Source of the DNA: an uncultured Oligoflexia bacterium
GTDB taxonomy: Bacteria; Bdellovibrionota; Bacteriovoracia; Bacteriovoracales; Bacteriovoracaceae
DNA length: 64,000 nucleotides
Assembly (NCBI GenBank): GCA_937120495.1
Contig: CAKZJW010000035.1
Coordinates: 1 to 64,000, forward strand
Direction of reading: 5' to 3'
The notes below the pieces were generated by a model that saw only the letters and a list, made by a program, of their open reading frames with translations, was not told where the DNA came from and did not search any database. Below are positions 36,627 through 45,009 of the stretch, piece by piece. The translations under genes were made by a program, and so were the position numbers. Position 1 is the first letter of the stretch. Each line of letters begins with the position of its first letter.

Positions 36627-37061
36627 AAGTATATTATGGACATAATAGCTAAAAAAATTAATCAAAAGGAGCTCTCAAAGCATTTGATTCCTTTATTCGC
36701 AGGCAAAATAGCATGTGGTCTCTTTGGAATATCTGAGGATTTTGTAGAGGATCATCTCTCCTTAGATGAGCGTTATCTTAAGAATCACAATTCTACTTTT
36801 TTTGTGAGAGCATCGGGAGACTCCATGTCTCCTAAAATTGAAGAAGGAGATATCCTTGTTGTCGATAGTTCGCTAGAGGTTAAGCACAACTCCATTGTGG
36901 CACTACACTTTAATGGAAGTCCTATTTGTAAAAAAATCATTTTTAGATATCCAGAAAAAAAACTTGTGTCTTTGAACGGAAAATATAAAACAATCAGCGT
37001 GACAGATGAAGACGAATTAGAAGTTTTTGGTGTTGTTACTGCTGTAATTAAAGACTTGTAG
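36618..37061 (+). CDS. umuD: UmuD-like S24 peptidase
   Basis: The 147-residue protein has the UmuD/LexA autoprotease domain. The cleavage site is probably Cys33-Gly34 in KIACGLF, the nucleophile is Ser69 in ASGDSMSP, and the general-base lysine is Lys105 or 106 in ICKKI. RecA-stimulated self-cleavage converts UmuD to the form that supports the UmuC translesion polymerase. It lies two bases upstream of umuC, forming a umuDC operon. ATG 36636 is an alternative start that retains all functional residues. Confidence 0.88.
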   Translation: MYNKYIMDIIAKKINQKELSKHLIPLFAGKIACGLFGISEDFVEDHLSLDERYLKNHNSTFFVRASGDSMSPKIEEGDILVVDSSLEVKHNSIVALHFNGSPICKKIIFRYPEKKLVSLNGKYKTISVTDEDELEVFGVVTAVIKDL

Positions 37062-37063
37062 CT

Positions 37064-38329
37064 ATGTATGCTCTTGTGGATTGTAATAGTTTTTATTGTT
37101 CTTGCGAAAGAGTTTTTAGGCCAGAATTAAAGAGCAAGCCCGTGATAGTTCTTTCAAATAACGATGGTTGCGCTGTCTCTAGAAGCCCGGAGGCAAAGCG
37201 ACTTGGCATAAAAATGGGAGACCCATTTTTTAAAATAAAAGAGCTTTGTGCAAAAAACAATGTAGCAGTTTTTTCATCGAACTTTGCAAACTATTCAAAC
37301 TTATCAAATCGGGTCATGAATATTATAGATCAGTGTTCTCCACACTTTGAGGTGTACTCAATTGATGAAGCATTCTCAAGGGTAGATGGAATAGAGGATA
37401 TCGAGAAGTGGGCAAGGCTGCTAAGAGAAAAGATTTTAAAGGAAACAAAGATTCCGGTTAGTATTGGGATTGGTAGAACGAAAGTTCTTGCTAAGCTTGC
37501 AAATCGCTTTGCTAAAGAGAATGAAAATTCTTTTGGTGTCTTTATTTTTAATTGTGAAAAAGAAGAAAATGAAATTTTAAAGAAGATGAAGGTTTCTAGT
37601 GTCTGGGGGATTGGAAAGCAGAGCTCTTTGAAACTTAAATCAATCGGGATAAAGACAGCTTTTGAATTAAAGTTTTTCTCTAATGAAGCTCGGATTCAGA
37701 AGTTACTTACAAAAGTAGGCTTGCAAATAAAACATGAGCTTATGGGGGTAGACTGTTTATCACTTAATCTTCATCCAGAAAAAAAACAAATAATGTGTTC
37801 AAGGACATTTGGGAGCCCAATTTATGAGAAAAATTCACTTAGAGAGTCAATTGCAAACTACGTTACTAATGCAGCAACAAAACTCAGAAGACAAAATTCT
37901 CTATGTACTCAAGTTAGTATTTTTGCTCGTACTAATGCTTTTAAAGATATACCTCAATATCAATTTCTTGAACGAGTAAAACTTGTGACTCCAACTTGTG
38001 ATACACGAAAATTAATTAAGGAAGCATTTAAGTTAGTTGATCGTGGTTTTAAGGGGGGATATGAGTACAGCAAAGCGGGAGTTAGACTAGATGACTTCTT
38101 TTCTCAAAATGAATATCAGACAGATCTGTTTGCTTTTAGCGATACGAAAGCTGACCTCGAATTAATGTATGTGATTGATAGGATCAACTTAAGATTAGGT
38201 GAAGACAAAGTTCGCTCCGCATCGTGTGGCTTTAATAGTAAGGCATGGCAGATGAATAGAAGATTCAAGTCGCCCAGATACTTTACCCATTGGTGTGAAT
38301 TGCCCGTTTTTAATAAAAATCAATCATGA
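37064..38329 (+). CDS. umuC: UmuC-type translesion DNA polymerase (Y family)
   Basis: The 421-residue protein is a full-length UmuC. The N-terminal catalytic segment YALVDCNSFYCSCERVFRPEL carries the first metal-site Asp, and SIDEAF near residue 105 carries the Asp-Glu pair of the polymerase active site. A helix-hairpin-helix region (VWGIGKQSSLKLKSIGI) and little-finger domain follow. The C-terminal DUF4113-like tail ends with RSASCGF. With cleaved UmuD it forms Pol V for error-prone bypass. The operon with umuD is tight (two-base spacer). Confidence 0.95.
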   Translation: MYALVDCNSFYCSCERVFRPELKSKPVIVLSNNDGCAVSRSPEAKRLGIKMGDPFFKIKELCAKNNVAVFSSNFANYSNLSNRVMNIIDQCSPHFEVYSIDEAFSRVDGIEDIEKWARLLREKILKETKIPVSIGIGRTKVLAKLANRFAKENENSFGVFIFNCEKEENEILKKMKVSSVWGIGKQSSLKLKSIGIKTAFELKFFSNEARIQKLLTKVGLQIKHELMGVDCLSLNLHPEKKQIMCSRTFGSPIYEKNSLRESIANYVTNAATKLRRQNSLCTQVSIFARTNAFKDIPQYQFLERVKLVTPTCDTRKLIKEAFKLVDRGFKGGYEYSKAGVRLDDFFSQNEYQTDLFAFSDTKADLELMYVIDRINLRLGEDKVRSASCGFNSKAWQMNRRFKSPRYFTHWCELPVFNKNQS

Positions 38330-38376
38330 TAAAATTATTGTAATAGTAGGTGAAAATCATCGATGAGGCATAGTTC

Positions 38377-38754
38377 ATGAAAAAATTAAGATATATCTAT
38401 CTAGCACTTTTTATAACCTTTCTGAGTAGTCAAAGTAGAATCGCATTTGCGAGGCAAAATAAAATAAAAACATACCATAGTAAAATAAAAAAATTGGTAG
38501 CAAATAAATCGAGACTAATTGAAGCTTGCTATCAAAGAGAGCTCAATAAAGGTCTTCAATTTAAAAATAAATCATTAGATGTTTTTATTAAAATCACACC
38601 GAGTGGGGAAGTTGATCATCTAGGTTATTCGTACAACTTTAGTGACTATGGAGTTTTGTGTATTTCAAATGTAATAAGAACGATTAAGTTTCCAAAGAAC
38701 CCAAAAGGTAAAAAAATAACCTTTAAGCAGTCTTTTCGCTTTAGAGCACCATGA
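38377..38754 (+). CDS. Secreted AgmX/TonB-C-like small protein
   Basis: The 125-residue product has a signal peptide (about residues 1-26) and a single domain. The pattern is LIEACYQRELNK, then IKITPSGEVDHLGY, CISNVIRTIKFP and a final strand. This matches the C-terminal domain of AgmX/PglI and TonB-like proteins common in Deltaproteobacteria and relatives. It is likely periplasmic. No partner gene is adjacent. Confidence 0.7.
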   Translation: MKKLRYIYLALFITFLSSQSRIAFARQNKIKTYHSKIKKLVANKSRLIEACYQRELNKGLQFKNKSLDVFIKITPSGEVDHLGYSYNFSDYGVLCISNVIRTIKFPKNPKGKKITFKQSFRFRAP

Positions 38755-38790
38755 AGTAAACCTTTTGTAAAAAGATAATTATTTGAAACT

Positions 38791-39273
38791 CTAGCGTTTG
38801 TTTAAGGCCTGAATCTGAACAAGTTCCTGGACTGCTTGAATATCCTTTGCTCTATTCATAGAACTTTTTACTTTAATAAGATCATCAATAGAAATTACAT
38901 TACAAATATGACCATAAATTTCAATTTGTATTGAGTTCTTCTTTATTGTTTGAAAATCTCCTGCAGGCTCTGTTGCCGATAATATGTCGAGAATGCCTAA
39001 GTCTGTATCAAGATATATATTATTAATACCCTCAAGGCTTTCAGGGTGATCTGTAAATGATAGATTTGCAGCTCTATTCATTCTATGAACTGGATTATAG
39101 TCTTTTAATATACTTCTTAATTTTTCAATATTTTCTACAGACATAGAAGAACAAATATCTAGGTCTTGAGTTACAAGAGTAGAGCCGTGCACAACAGCAG
39201 CAAAGCCACCAATGAGAACAAAGTCAATATCATTTTCGAGTAGTAATTTAAGAAGCTTCTTTAGATCCTGCAT
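38791..39273 (-). CDS. Minimal nucleotidyltransferase (MNT/AbiEii-like fold)
   Basis: The 160-residue protein has the nucleotidyltransferase core: LIGGFAAVVHG at about residues 20-30, then TQDLDIC with the metal-binding DxD near 35-41, and a third Asp expected in the LGILDIL segment. Proteins of this size act in toxin-antitoxin pairs or transfer nucleotides to partners. It overlaps the upstream 64-residue gene by 26 bp, so the two form an operon. The pairing resembles MNT-type modules, although the partner here shows no HEPN motif. Confidence 0.75.
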   Translation of the reverse strand: MQDLKKLLKLLLENDIDFVLIGGFAAVVHGSTLVTQDLDICSSMSVENIEKLRSILKDYNPVHRMNRAANLSFTDHPESLEGINNIYLDTDLGILDILSATEPAGDFQTIKKNSIQIEIYGHICNVISIDDLIKVKSSMNRAKDIQAVQELVQIQALNKR

Positions 39274-39442
39274 TTAAAACCTTTTTAGAGTTAACGAGAT
39301 CATTGATTAACTCACGAGCATTTTCATGAGCGTCAATCCTTTGATCTACAGATAAGGCAAGCTTTGCATTTAAAGCGGATATTTGTAGCTGTTTAGACTG
39401 CTCTTCAAGCTCACTGAATTGATGATTTTTATTTGTGCTCAT
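39248..39442 (-). CDS. Small helical partner of the nucleotidyltransferase
   Basis: The 64-residue protein is predicted to be all helix, with a coiled-coil-like heptad run (about residues 8-50). It precedes and overlaps the nucleotidyltransferase gene. A TATAAT at 39449-39454 (minus strand) would start transcription almost at its ATG, and no ribosome-binding site is visible. I know no family; an antitoxin or assembly partner role is inference from pairing. Confidence 0.55.
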   Translation of the reverse strand: MSTNKNHQFSELEEQSKQLQISALNAKLALSVDQRIDAHENARELINDLVNSKKVLNAGSKEAS

Positions 39443-39517
39443 GTTTGTATTATACCTAAAAAGTAGGGGATATGCGAGAGCTTAAACGTATAAGAGAGTC
39501 TTTAGAATCTTTAAAAA

Positions 39518-39567
39518 TGGTAGTGAGAGGCAGATTTGAACTGCCGACCCCCGGGATATGAACCCGG
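39518..39567 (-). pseudogene. 3' tRNA fragment (anticodon CAU), probable attachment site
   Basis: Read on the minus strand the segment folds as the 3' part of a tRNA: anticodon stem-loop CCGGG-TTCATAT-CCCGG (anticodon CAT), variable loop GGGTC, T arm GGCAG-TTCAAAT-CTGCC, then acceptor strand TCTCACT and encoded ACCA. No matching 5' acceptor or D arm lies upstream; the sequence there is AT-rich. Such 3' fragments are left where integrases insert elements into tRNA genes. An intact CAU tRNA ending in the same bases should exist elsewhere on the chromosome. Confidence 0.75.
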
Positions 39568-39576
39568 TTTATAGTG

Positions 39577-39605
39577 TTTTGTAAGCACTTTAAAGCATTA
39601 CAAAA
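39577..39605. other. Imperfect palindrome beside the tRNA fragment
   Basis: Arms TTTTGTAA (39577-39584) and TTACAAAA (39598-39605) flank a centre containing CTTTAAAG. It lies 10 bp inside the tRNA fragment boundary and could be a recombinase core or arm site. A further ACACATGTGT palindrome is at 39685-39694. Confidence 0.4.
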
Positions 39606-39791
39606 AGATAATAATAACATGTGTTTAGCTTCTTTTTGACTTCGGTTCATTTCGTCTAATATCGGGTATTTTCAATTGGCCGTAACACATGTGTAACACA
39701 CATTTTTTAAAAGAGAGTACTGTGAACTAGACAGGTGGTCGCTAATTCTTTGCTTTTTAAGTGCTTAATATTGTTGAATTAATAGTATTGA

Positions 39792-39839
39792 ATATATCAT
39801 ATATGATATATAAATTGTTTAAATATATCAAATATGATA
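39792..39839 (+). promoter_or_regulatory. Twin palindromic operators of the toxin-antitoxin operon
   Basis: A perfect 20-bp palindrome ATATATCATATATGATATAT (39792-39811) is followed 31 bp on by a second copy ATATATCAAATATGATA (39823-39839) with one central change. The spacing is three helical turns. They lie directly before the toxin start, where antitoxin-toxin complexes usually bind for autorepression. Confidence 0.65.
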
Positions 39840-39848
39840 GGATTGTGT

Positions 39849-40154
39849 ATGTATAGAGCTCTAGAGACTAAAAACTATATAGATTGGTTTAATAAATTGA
39901 AGAAAAAAGAGCAAGGGCAAGTTCAGGCTCGAATTGTTAAAATTCTTAACGATGGACACTTTGGTGATGCAAAAAGTCTTGGAGATAGTCTCGCTGAGTT
40001 AAGGTGGCGATCTGGTAGAAGAGTATATTTTACTGTTACAGAAGACGAAGAGGGTAACTTAATTATTTTACTTCTTGGTGGTAATAAAAATACACAACAA
40101 AAAGATATTAATAAGTCTCGATCACTAATTAAATCTTTAAGCGAGGAAAATTAA
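39849..40154 (+). CDS. RelE/HigB-like toxin (addiction module killer protein family)
   Basis: The 101-residue product matches the phage-derived Gp49-like/TIGR02683 group of RelE-fold toxins: MYRALETKNYIDWFNKLK, then ARIVKILNDGHFGDAKSLGDSLAELRW and GRRVYFT. Family members are mostly mRNA endonucleases acting at the ribosome. The start is taken at ATG 39849, after AGGATTGTGT. It is translated before its antitoxin gene (two-base gap), the order typical of HigBA and this family. Confidence 0.8.
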   Translation: MYRALETKNYIDWFNKLKKKEQGQVQARIVKILNDGHFGDAKSLGDSLAELRWRSGRRVYFTVTEDEEGNLIILLLGGNKNTQQKDINKSRSLIKSLSEEN

Positions 40155-40156
40155 TT

Positions 40157-40474
40157 ATGAGCAAGTTTGATATTGATACGATAAGGCCCATAAAATTAAA
40201 AAGAAGTATAACTCTTTTTAAGAATGACTCCCTTGATTTTTTTAAATCTAGAGAGTCGGTTATTGATTCTTTGTCCGAAGCCATTTTGGAAGGAGATAAA
40301 AAAGCTTTTCATGAAATCCTAGGCGGATTATTAAATGTTATAAATAAAGAAGAACTTTCGAGAAGGTCTAAGGTGCCTATTGCTACTATTAGAAGAATGG
40401 CAGCAGGTTCAAATTTTAATGTTGATTCAATGCTTAAAGTAACTTCCGCAATATCTAAAGAATTAGTAGCTTGA
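40157..40474 (+). CDS. HigA-like antitoxin with helix-turn-helix
   Basis: The 105-residue product fits the antidote family paired with the preceding toxin. Its C-terminal half reads as a helix-turn-helix (NKEELSRRSKVPIATIRRMAAGSNFNVDSMLKVTSAI). The N-terminal 45 residues probably bind the toxin. It should repress the operon through the twin palindromes. GAGGAAAA precedes its ATG. Confidence 0.78.
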   Translation: MSKFDIDTIRPIKLKRSITLFKNDSLDFFKSRESVIDSLSEAILEGDKKAFHEILGGLLNVINKEELSRRSKVPIATIRRMAAGSNFNVDSMLKVTSAISKELVA

Positions 40475-40750
40475 AACCTTCTAAAGTTAACTTAAGTTAT
40501 ATTTAAATATTAAGTAAAAAGCAAAATACGACTTTTGAGAATAGAACTAATATACTCTTTTCGTTAATTAATCCTTGATATATATGTTTATGTTTGACGC
40601 TTGTATCTTTCTATCAACTACCTCCCAAGTACTCCATATAAATTAAAAACACACTTCACTAAAAAAGGTCGAGGGACAAAAACTTTAGGAAATCTTAAGT
40701 GAACTTAATAGGAGGTCGTTCGATAAGTAGTTTACTGTATAAAAATTAGA
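40475..40750. other. Non-coding stretch after the toxin-antitoxin operon
   Basis: About 275 bases of AT-rich sequence. I see a 12-bp palindrome TAACTTAAGTTA at 40488-40499 and an isolated AGGAGG near 40712 without a following frame. No gene is supported. Confidence 0.5.
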
Positions 40751-40774
40751 TATTTCTAAAATCATTTAGAAATA
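40751..40774 (+). promoter_or_regulatory. Hairpin upstream of the KTSC gene
   Basis: TATTTCTAAA (40751-40760) and TTTAGAAATA (40765-40774) form a perfect 10-bp stem with a 4-nt loop, ending 18 bp before the ATG at 40793. It could be an operator or a leader RNA hairpin. Confidence 0.45.
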
Positions 40775-40792
40775 AAGATTCAAGGAATTACT

Positions 40793-41002
40793 ATGCAAAG
40801 AACAACTGTTTCGTCTTCTAACATCAATTCGATTGGTTACGACCAAATTTCTCATACTCTAGAAGTTGAGTTTAGTGATGGAGCGATATACCATTATTTC
40901 GAAGTTCCAAAAATAAAATATGACTCTTTGATGCAAGCGAATTCACATGGTGAATATTTAGCTGCAAATATTAAAGGTGTATACAAATATAAAAAAGTTT
41001 GA
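40793..41002 (+). CDS. KTSC domain protein
   Basis: The 69-residue protein is a KTSC domain: VSSSNINSIGYDQISHTLEV, FSDGAIYHYFEVPKIKYD and a final YKYKK. KTSC proteins are small, often near phage, plasmid or restriction genes; some are linked to lysyl-tRNA synthetase fusions. Function is unknown. CAAGGAATT precedes the ATG. It lies alone in the island, upstream of the AAA ATPase. Confidence 0.85.
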   Translation: MQRTTVSSSNINSIGYDQISHTLEVEFSDGAIYHYFEVPKIKYDSLMQANSHGEYLAANIKGVYKYKKV

Positions 41003-41064
41003 TTGTAGCTTTAATTATCTGAGCTTAATTCATAAATATATAGAACCAGAACGAGGAAATTCCT

Positions 41065-43296
41065 ATTAAATCACTTTTATTAAGGCTTGAGAATTGTTAT
41101 GGAATATCAAAGCTAGAATACAAATTGGACTATGGTAATACCAGGTCTCATGTTATTTACGCTCCTAATGGAGTCATGAAGTCTTCTCTTGCGAATACGT
41201 TTTATGATCGACAAATGAATGATCACTCAGTAACTAAAGACAGAGTGAAGCCTCACCTAAAGCCTTTGATACAACTTTTAAAAAATGGTTCTGATGAGCT
41301 ATTGTCAGACGAAGTTTATGTAATAAAGCCATTTGTTAAAGACTTCTCTTCGGGCGCGCAGTCAAGCTTGATGGTGAACGAGAGGTTAAAGAAGCGCTAT
41401 GATAGTATTTTGGAACAGCTCTCGGAGTTAAAAATTGATTTACTCAGAGATGTTGGTGGCTTGTCAGGGATTAAAATTGCAAATAATGCTGAAAAATACA
41501 TACTCGAAGACTTTGGAAAAAATAACTTTTTTGAGCTTATGTTATCTCTTGAAAATGATGTCAATAATGCGAATATATTCTTTGCTGACTTCAAGTATAA
41601 CAAAATTTTAAAGCATGAGCATGTCACTGTGATGAATAAGAACAATGTCTCAACTTCTCTAGAAACTTATATTGAAAAATATGAAAGGGTAATTGAAGAA
41701 GCAGGTATTCTCGATAAAAACTTCGATGTGTTTTCTGCAAAGTCTGTATCAGATACTTTAGACAAATATGACTTTTATGGTGCAAATCATAAAATTAATA
41801 TTCTCGATAAAGCAGCAGGGGAATATACAGAGTTCTCTGCAAAAGGGGACTTTTCAAAAGAACTAGATGCATTAAATTCAAAAGTCGTAAATTCACCAGA
41901 GTTGAAAACTGCTTGGGATAATGTTGACAAAGCTTTTAAAACTATCAAAGCCCAAGAAATTAGGAAGTATTTGTTAGGCAATAAAGAATTGTTGCCCTAT
42001 CTAAGAGACTTTGAAAACTTAAGAAAAAAGTTTTGGTTATCATATTTTCTTAAGCGATTTGATAAATATAATGCTCTTCTAGCTGTATACAAAACTAAAA
42101 CATCTGAGCTTGAGTCGATATACAAATCAGCAAGAGCTGAGAAAACTAGGTGGCAAGATGTAGTATCAGTCTTTAACTCCCGTTATTCGATGCCCTTCAC
42201 AATGCGGGTTGAAAACTTGCCTGATATAATATTAAGGGAGGTGTCAACTCCACGTTTAGTATTTGACCATACTGATATTAATGGCGAAATTGTCGAAAAT
42301 GTAAAAGCTGATATCGTGAAATCGTGTCTTAGTAGGGGGGAGGAAAGAGCATTTTACATACTAAATATTCTATTCGACCTAGAGCACATTATTAAGTCAA
42401 ATAAAATTACGATAGTTGTTGTTGATGATATTGCTGACTCATTCGATTACAAAAATAAATATGCAGTTATGCACTACCTAAGAGAAATTTCGCAACTTCC
42501 AAGAATAAGATTATTAATTCTTACTCATAATTTTGATTTTTTTAGAACAATTATTAGGCGGATAAATTTAAGTAGAAACTATGCTCTAAAAGCAGAGCGA
42601 AAGAGTAAAGAGATAAAAATCGAACCAATGTTTTTTCAGAATAATCCCTTTATTTATTGGATAGAGAGAGTCGCAACAGTCAGTCAAGCAATTGCTTTAA
42701 TTCCTTTCGTTAGAAATATTGTTGAGTATACGAAAGGCTCTACTCATGAGAGTTACTCGACGTTAACTAGCTTGTTGCACATTAAGGATAAAACATTCGA
42801 ATTGAAGTTGAAGCATTTGTTCCATTTATTTCAAGATGAAATTCCTCGATTTCAAAATACCGTAGAGCTAGATGTTGAAAGAGGTGTCATTAGCTGTTTG
42901 TTTGAAGATGCAAACCGTATATCAGATAACTCAGTGGATGAAGTTTCTCTTGAAGAGAAGCTTGTGCTTATAATCTCTTGTCGGCTCTTAGCGGAATTAA
43001 TCATGATGGAGCTAATTGTGGAAAAGGAGTCATTTAAGAAGCTTAAATCTGATCAAACTATAATGCTTTATAAAATACTCGTAGGTGAAGATAGTGTGAA
43101 AGGAAAAAAACATCTTCTTGATCTCCTAGATAGGGTGAACTTAATGACTCCGGAAAATATACATGTAAATTCATTTATGTTTGAACCAATACTTGATGTT
43201 GGTAGTAGTTATTTGATTAAATTATATAAAGATCTTTCTTTAGAGAGTAAAAAATTGAAGGTATTAGTGAAAAACTTAAATACGAGTAAATTTTAG
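41065..43296 (+). CDS. Large AAA family ATPase, probable ATT start
   Basis: This protein is of the SMC/RecF-like AAA type with an inserted helical region. The Walker A variant is APNGVMKSS (about residues 33-41), the ABC-like signature is SRGEERAFYIL near 400, and the Walker B is IVVVDDIADS near 435 with a following LLILTHNFDFF. The nearest ordinary start is TTG 41125, but in-frame upstream sequence encodes the conserved N-terminal LLRLENCYGISKLEYKLDYG. The only start-like codons before the stop at 41041 are ATT 41059 and ATT 41065. GAGGAA at 41053-41058 fits ATT 41065, giving 743 residues. Comparable ATPases serve in anti-phage systems such as RloC and PrrC. Confidence 0.78.
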   Translation: MKSLLLRLENCYGISKLEYKLDYGNTRSHVIYAPNGVMKSSLANTFYDRQMNDHSVTKDRVKPHLKPLIQLLKNGSDELLSDEVYVIKPFVKDFSSGAQSSLMVNERLKKRYDSILEQLSELKIDLLRDVGGLSGIKIANNAEKYILEDFGKNNFFELMLSLENDVNNANIFFADFKYNKILKHEHVTVMNKNNVSTSLETYIEKYERVIEEAGILDKNFDVFSAKSVSDTLDKYDFYGANHKINILDKAAGEYTEFSAKGDFSKELDALNSKVVNSPELKTAWDNVDKAFKTIKAQEIRKYLLGNKELLPYLRDFENLRKKFWLSYFLKRFDKYNALLAVYKTKTSELESIYKSARAEKTRWQDVVSVFNSRYSMPFTMRVENLPDIILREVSTPRLVFDHTDINGEIVENVKADIVKSCLSRGEERAFYILNILFDLEHIIKSNKITIVVVDDIADSFDYKNKYAVMHYLREISQLPRIRLLILTHNFDFFRTIIRRINLSRNYALKAERKSKEIKIEPMFFQNNPFIYWIERVATVSQAIALIPFVRNIVEYTKGSTHESYSTLTSLLHIKDKTFELKLKHLFHLFQDEIPRFQNTVELDVERGVISCLFEDANRISDNSVDEVSLEEKLVLIISCRLLAELIMMELIVEKESFKKLKSDQTIMLYKILVGEDSVKGKKHLLDLLDRVNLMTPENIHVNSFMFEPILDVGSSYLIKLYKDLSLESKKLKVLVKNLNTSKF

Positions 43297-43411
43297 TTTT
43301 TTAAGAGGTTAGTTAATATAAAAGAATTAAACCTTGGCTCTATTAAATAGTGAAATCTTGATAACTCTACCATCTCCACCAGCGGTAGCATTAATTGAAC
43401 GAAACCTATCA

Positions 43412-43433
43412 GGGGCATATCCCCCCTTTTATT
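43412..43433 (+). terminator. Weak terminator-like hairpin
   Basis: GGGG-CATAT-CCCC followed by TTTTATTT (43427-43434), 115 bp after the ATPase stop. The stem is only four to five pairs. The rest of the 43,297-43,575 gap shows no gene. Confidence 0.3.
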
Positions 43434-43575
43434 TAAATAGATGAACTCGATCTAGCTCGAAAATAAATCATCTTTATCTTCTGAAATCATCCGAAATTAA
43501 ATATCTTGTATAAAATCGTAGTCATTGGCCGTAGTTAGCTTTTTTTGGTAACTACAAATAGAAAGAGGTGTAATA

Positions 43576-45009
43576 ATGTCAAATAAATATTCGGTATTTG
43601 AGTCATATGAATTTTTTGGTGAGTTTTCGATCGACTCTACATTTGAAGACACTAGAACTGGTCGTTTAACATTTGATTCGGAAGATGGTTTGAGGTTACA
43701 GCTTTTTGGCAGCTTTTGGGGAGATAATGAGACTTTAAATTTAAGCTTTGAGCAACCTCAAATAATTAATGGTTTTTTAGTAGGAGGTAAACCCATAAGC
43801 CTGTATAGAAATATAGTAATCAATAAAAGTGGAGGCTTTGATCCATCAGATTGTGTCATGACATTTTCTTGTCAATTTGCAATGTTTGGAGCTCAATTTA
43901 AAATTGGTGTAGAGCCTAGCTTTAAGGCATTTGAATTCTCTTTTACGCAAATCGAAAGTTGGTTTTTGGATCAACCTTTTAAGGGGGAGCTACCGGGTAG
44001 TGGAGAAGACACATACACTTTAAAGTTCAAGCTACCTACTGATATTAAAGCTAACATAGCATTCAATAATATCGAATTTAAAAGTAATACACGATCAAGT
44101 TTTAAACAAGGAATTTCTCCTGAAGACTACGGGATTGATTATGCACGTTCGATAATTCTTAGACCTCAAAAGGAGTACTCTTTTGATGATTTTTTAAACA
44201 TCTCGGGGTCACTACTGAACTTGTTTTCAATCTTAATTGGTGAACAAGTTTATTTTACTTCAATTAGAGCTCTTGATTATGATGACACAAATACATCGAT
44301 GGAAAAAACAAAATTACAAGGAGAAGTTTTATTTACACCTTCAATTAGTTCGAAGCCTAAAAGTAAAACCTTTTATGAATTACCAACAAACTTTAAGCGG
44401 ATTGAAAATGACCTAGAGGGTATTCTTAATAAATGGTTTTTCTTGAATGAAAAAATACCAGGAGCTATTCATTTATTTGCAAAATCGTTTAAAAGAAAAA
44501 ATAAATTTGAAGAGTTAGATTTATTAATTATTATAAAAGCTATTGAAGGATATCACAGAGGTATTTTTGAAAATGAGTTTAGAATACCTCCAGAATCTCA
44601 TACTATATTAGTTTCGAAAGTATTAGACTCTCTTCCTGAACTAGAGGATCAAAATTTTTTAGCAATGATTAAAGATAAAGTTACTTATTCTAATGATTTA
44701 TCCCTTAGAAATCGTTTGAGAAAGCTTATAAATACATTACCTGAAAATTTACAAACGTTTCTTTATAAAGATAAAGCAAAATTTATAGAGAAGATTATTA
44801 ATACCAGAAACTATATGACTCACTATGATGAAACTACGAAAAAAGAAATTTTTGAAGGCAGAGAAGCTCTGTTTGTGACAAATAGATTAACCTGCTTATT
44901 AACGATTTTAGTATATAAAGAGCTGGGTTTTGATGAGTTAGATTCAACAAAAAAATTAACCCAAATTGGAAAATTTGGATATTTGTTACAGAAACCTATT
45001 CTGACGTAA
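43576..45009 (+). CDS. apeA: ApeA-like HEPN anti-phage protein
   Basis: The 477-residue protein resembles ApeA, a HEPN-domain defence protein. The N-terminal beta-rich domain begins with FESYEFFGEFSIDS and GRLTFDSEDGLRLQLFGSFW, matching the ApeA_NTD pattern. The C-terminal HEPN domain carries the RNase motif R-x4-H as RNYMTH (Arg411, His416). ApeA proteins protect by cleaving RNA upon phage sensing, leading to abortive infection; this is family knowledge. GAAAGAGGTG precedes the ATG. It may act alone or with the nearby ATPase; they are separate transcripts as far as spacing shows. Confidence 0.8.
   Translation: MSNKYSVFESYEFFGEFSIDSTFEDTRTGRLTFDSEDGLRLQLFGSFWGDNETLNLSFEQPQIINGFLVGGKPISLYRNIVINKSGGFDPSDCVMTFSCQFAMFGAQFKIGVEPSFKAFEFSFTQIESWFLDQPFKGELPGSGEDTYTLKFKLPTDIKANIAFNNIEFKSNTRSSFKQGISPEDYGIDYARSIILRPQKEYSFDDFLNISGSLLNLFSILIGEQVYFTSIRALDYDDTNTSMEKTKLQGEVLFTPSISSKPKSKTFYELPTNFKRIENDLEGILNKWFFLNEKIPGAIHLFAKSFKRKNKFEELDLLIIIKAIEGYHRGIFENEFRIPPESHTILVSKVLDSLPELEDQNFLAMIKDKVTYSNDLSLRNRLRKLINTLPENLQTFLYKDKAKFIEKIINTRNYMTHYDETTKKEIFEGREALFVTNRLTCLLTILVYKELGFDELDSTKKLTQIGKFGYLLQKPILT

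Noticed and set aside
39518..39567. A functional tRNA gene
   Set aside because: There is no 5' acceptor strand or D arm in the adjoining sequence, so only a 3' fragment is present.
39456..39650. 64-codon minus-strand frame across the tRNA fragment
   Set aside because: The peptide contains the translated tRNA (VGSSNLPLTT), a common annotation artefact.
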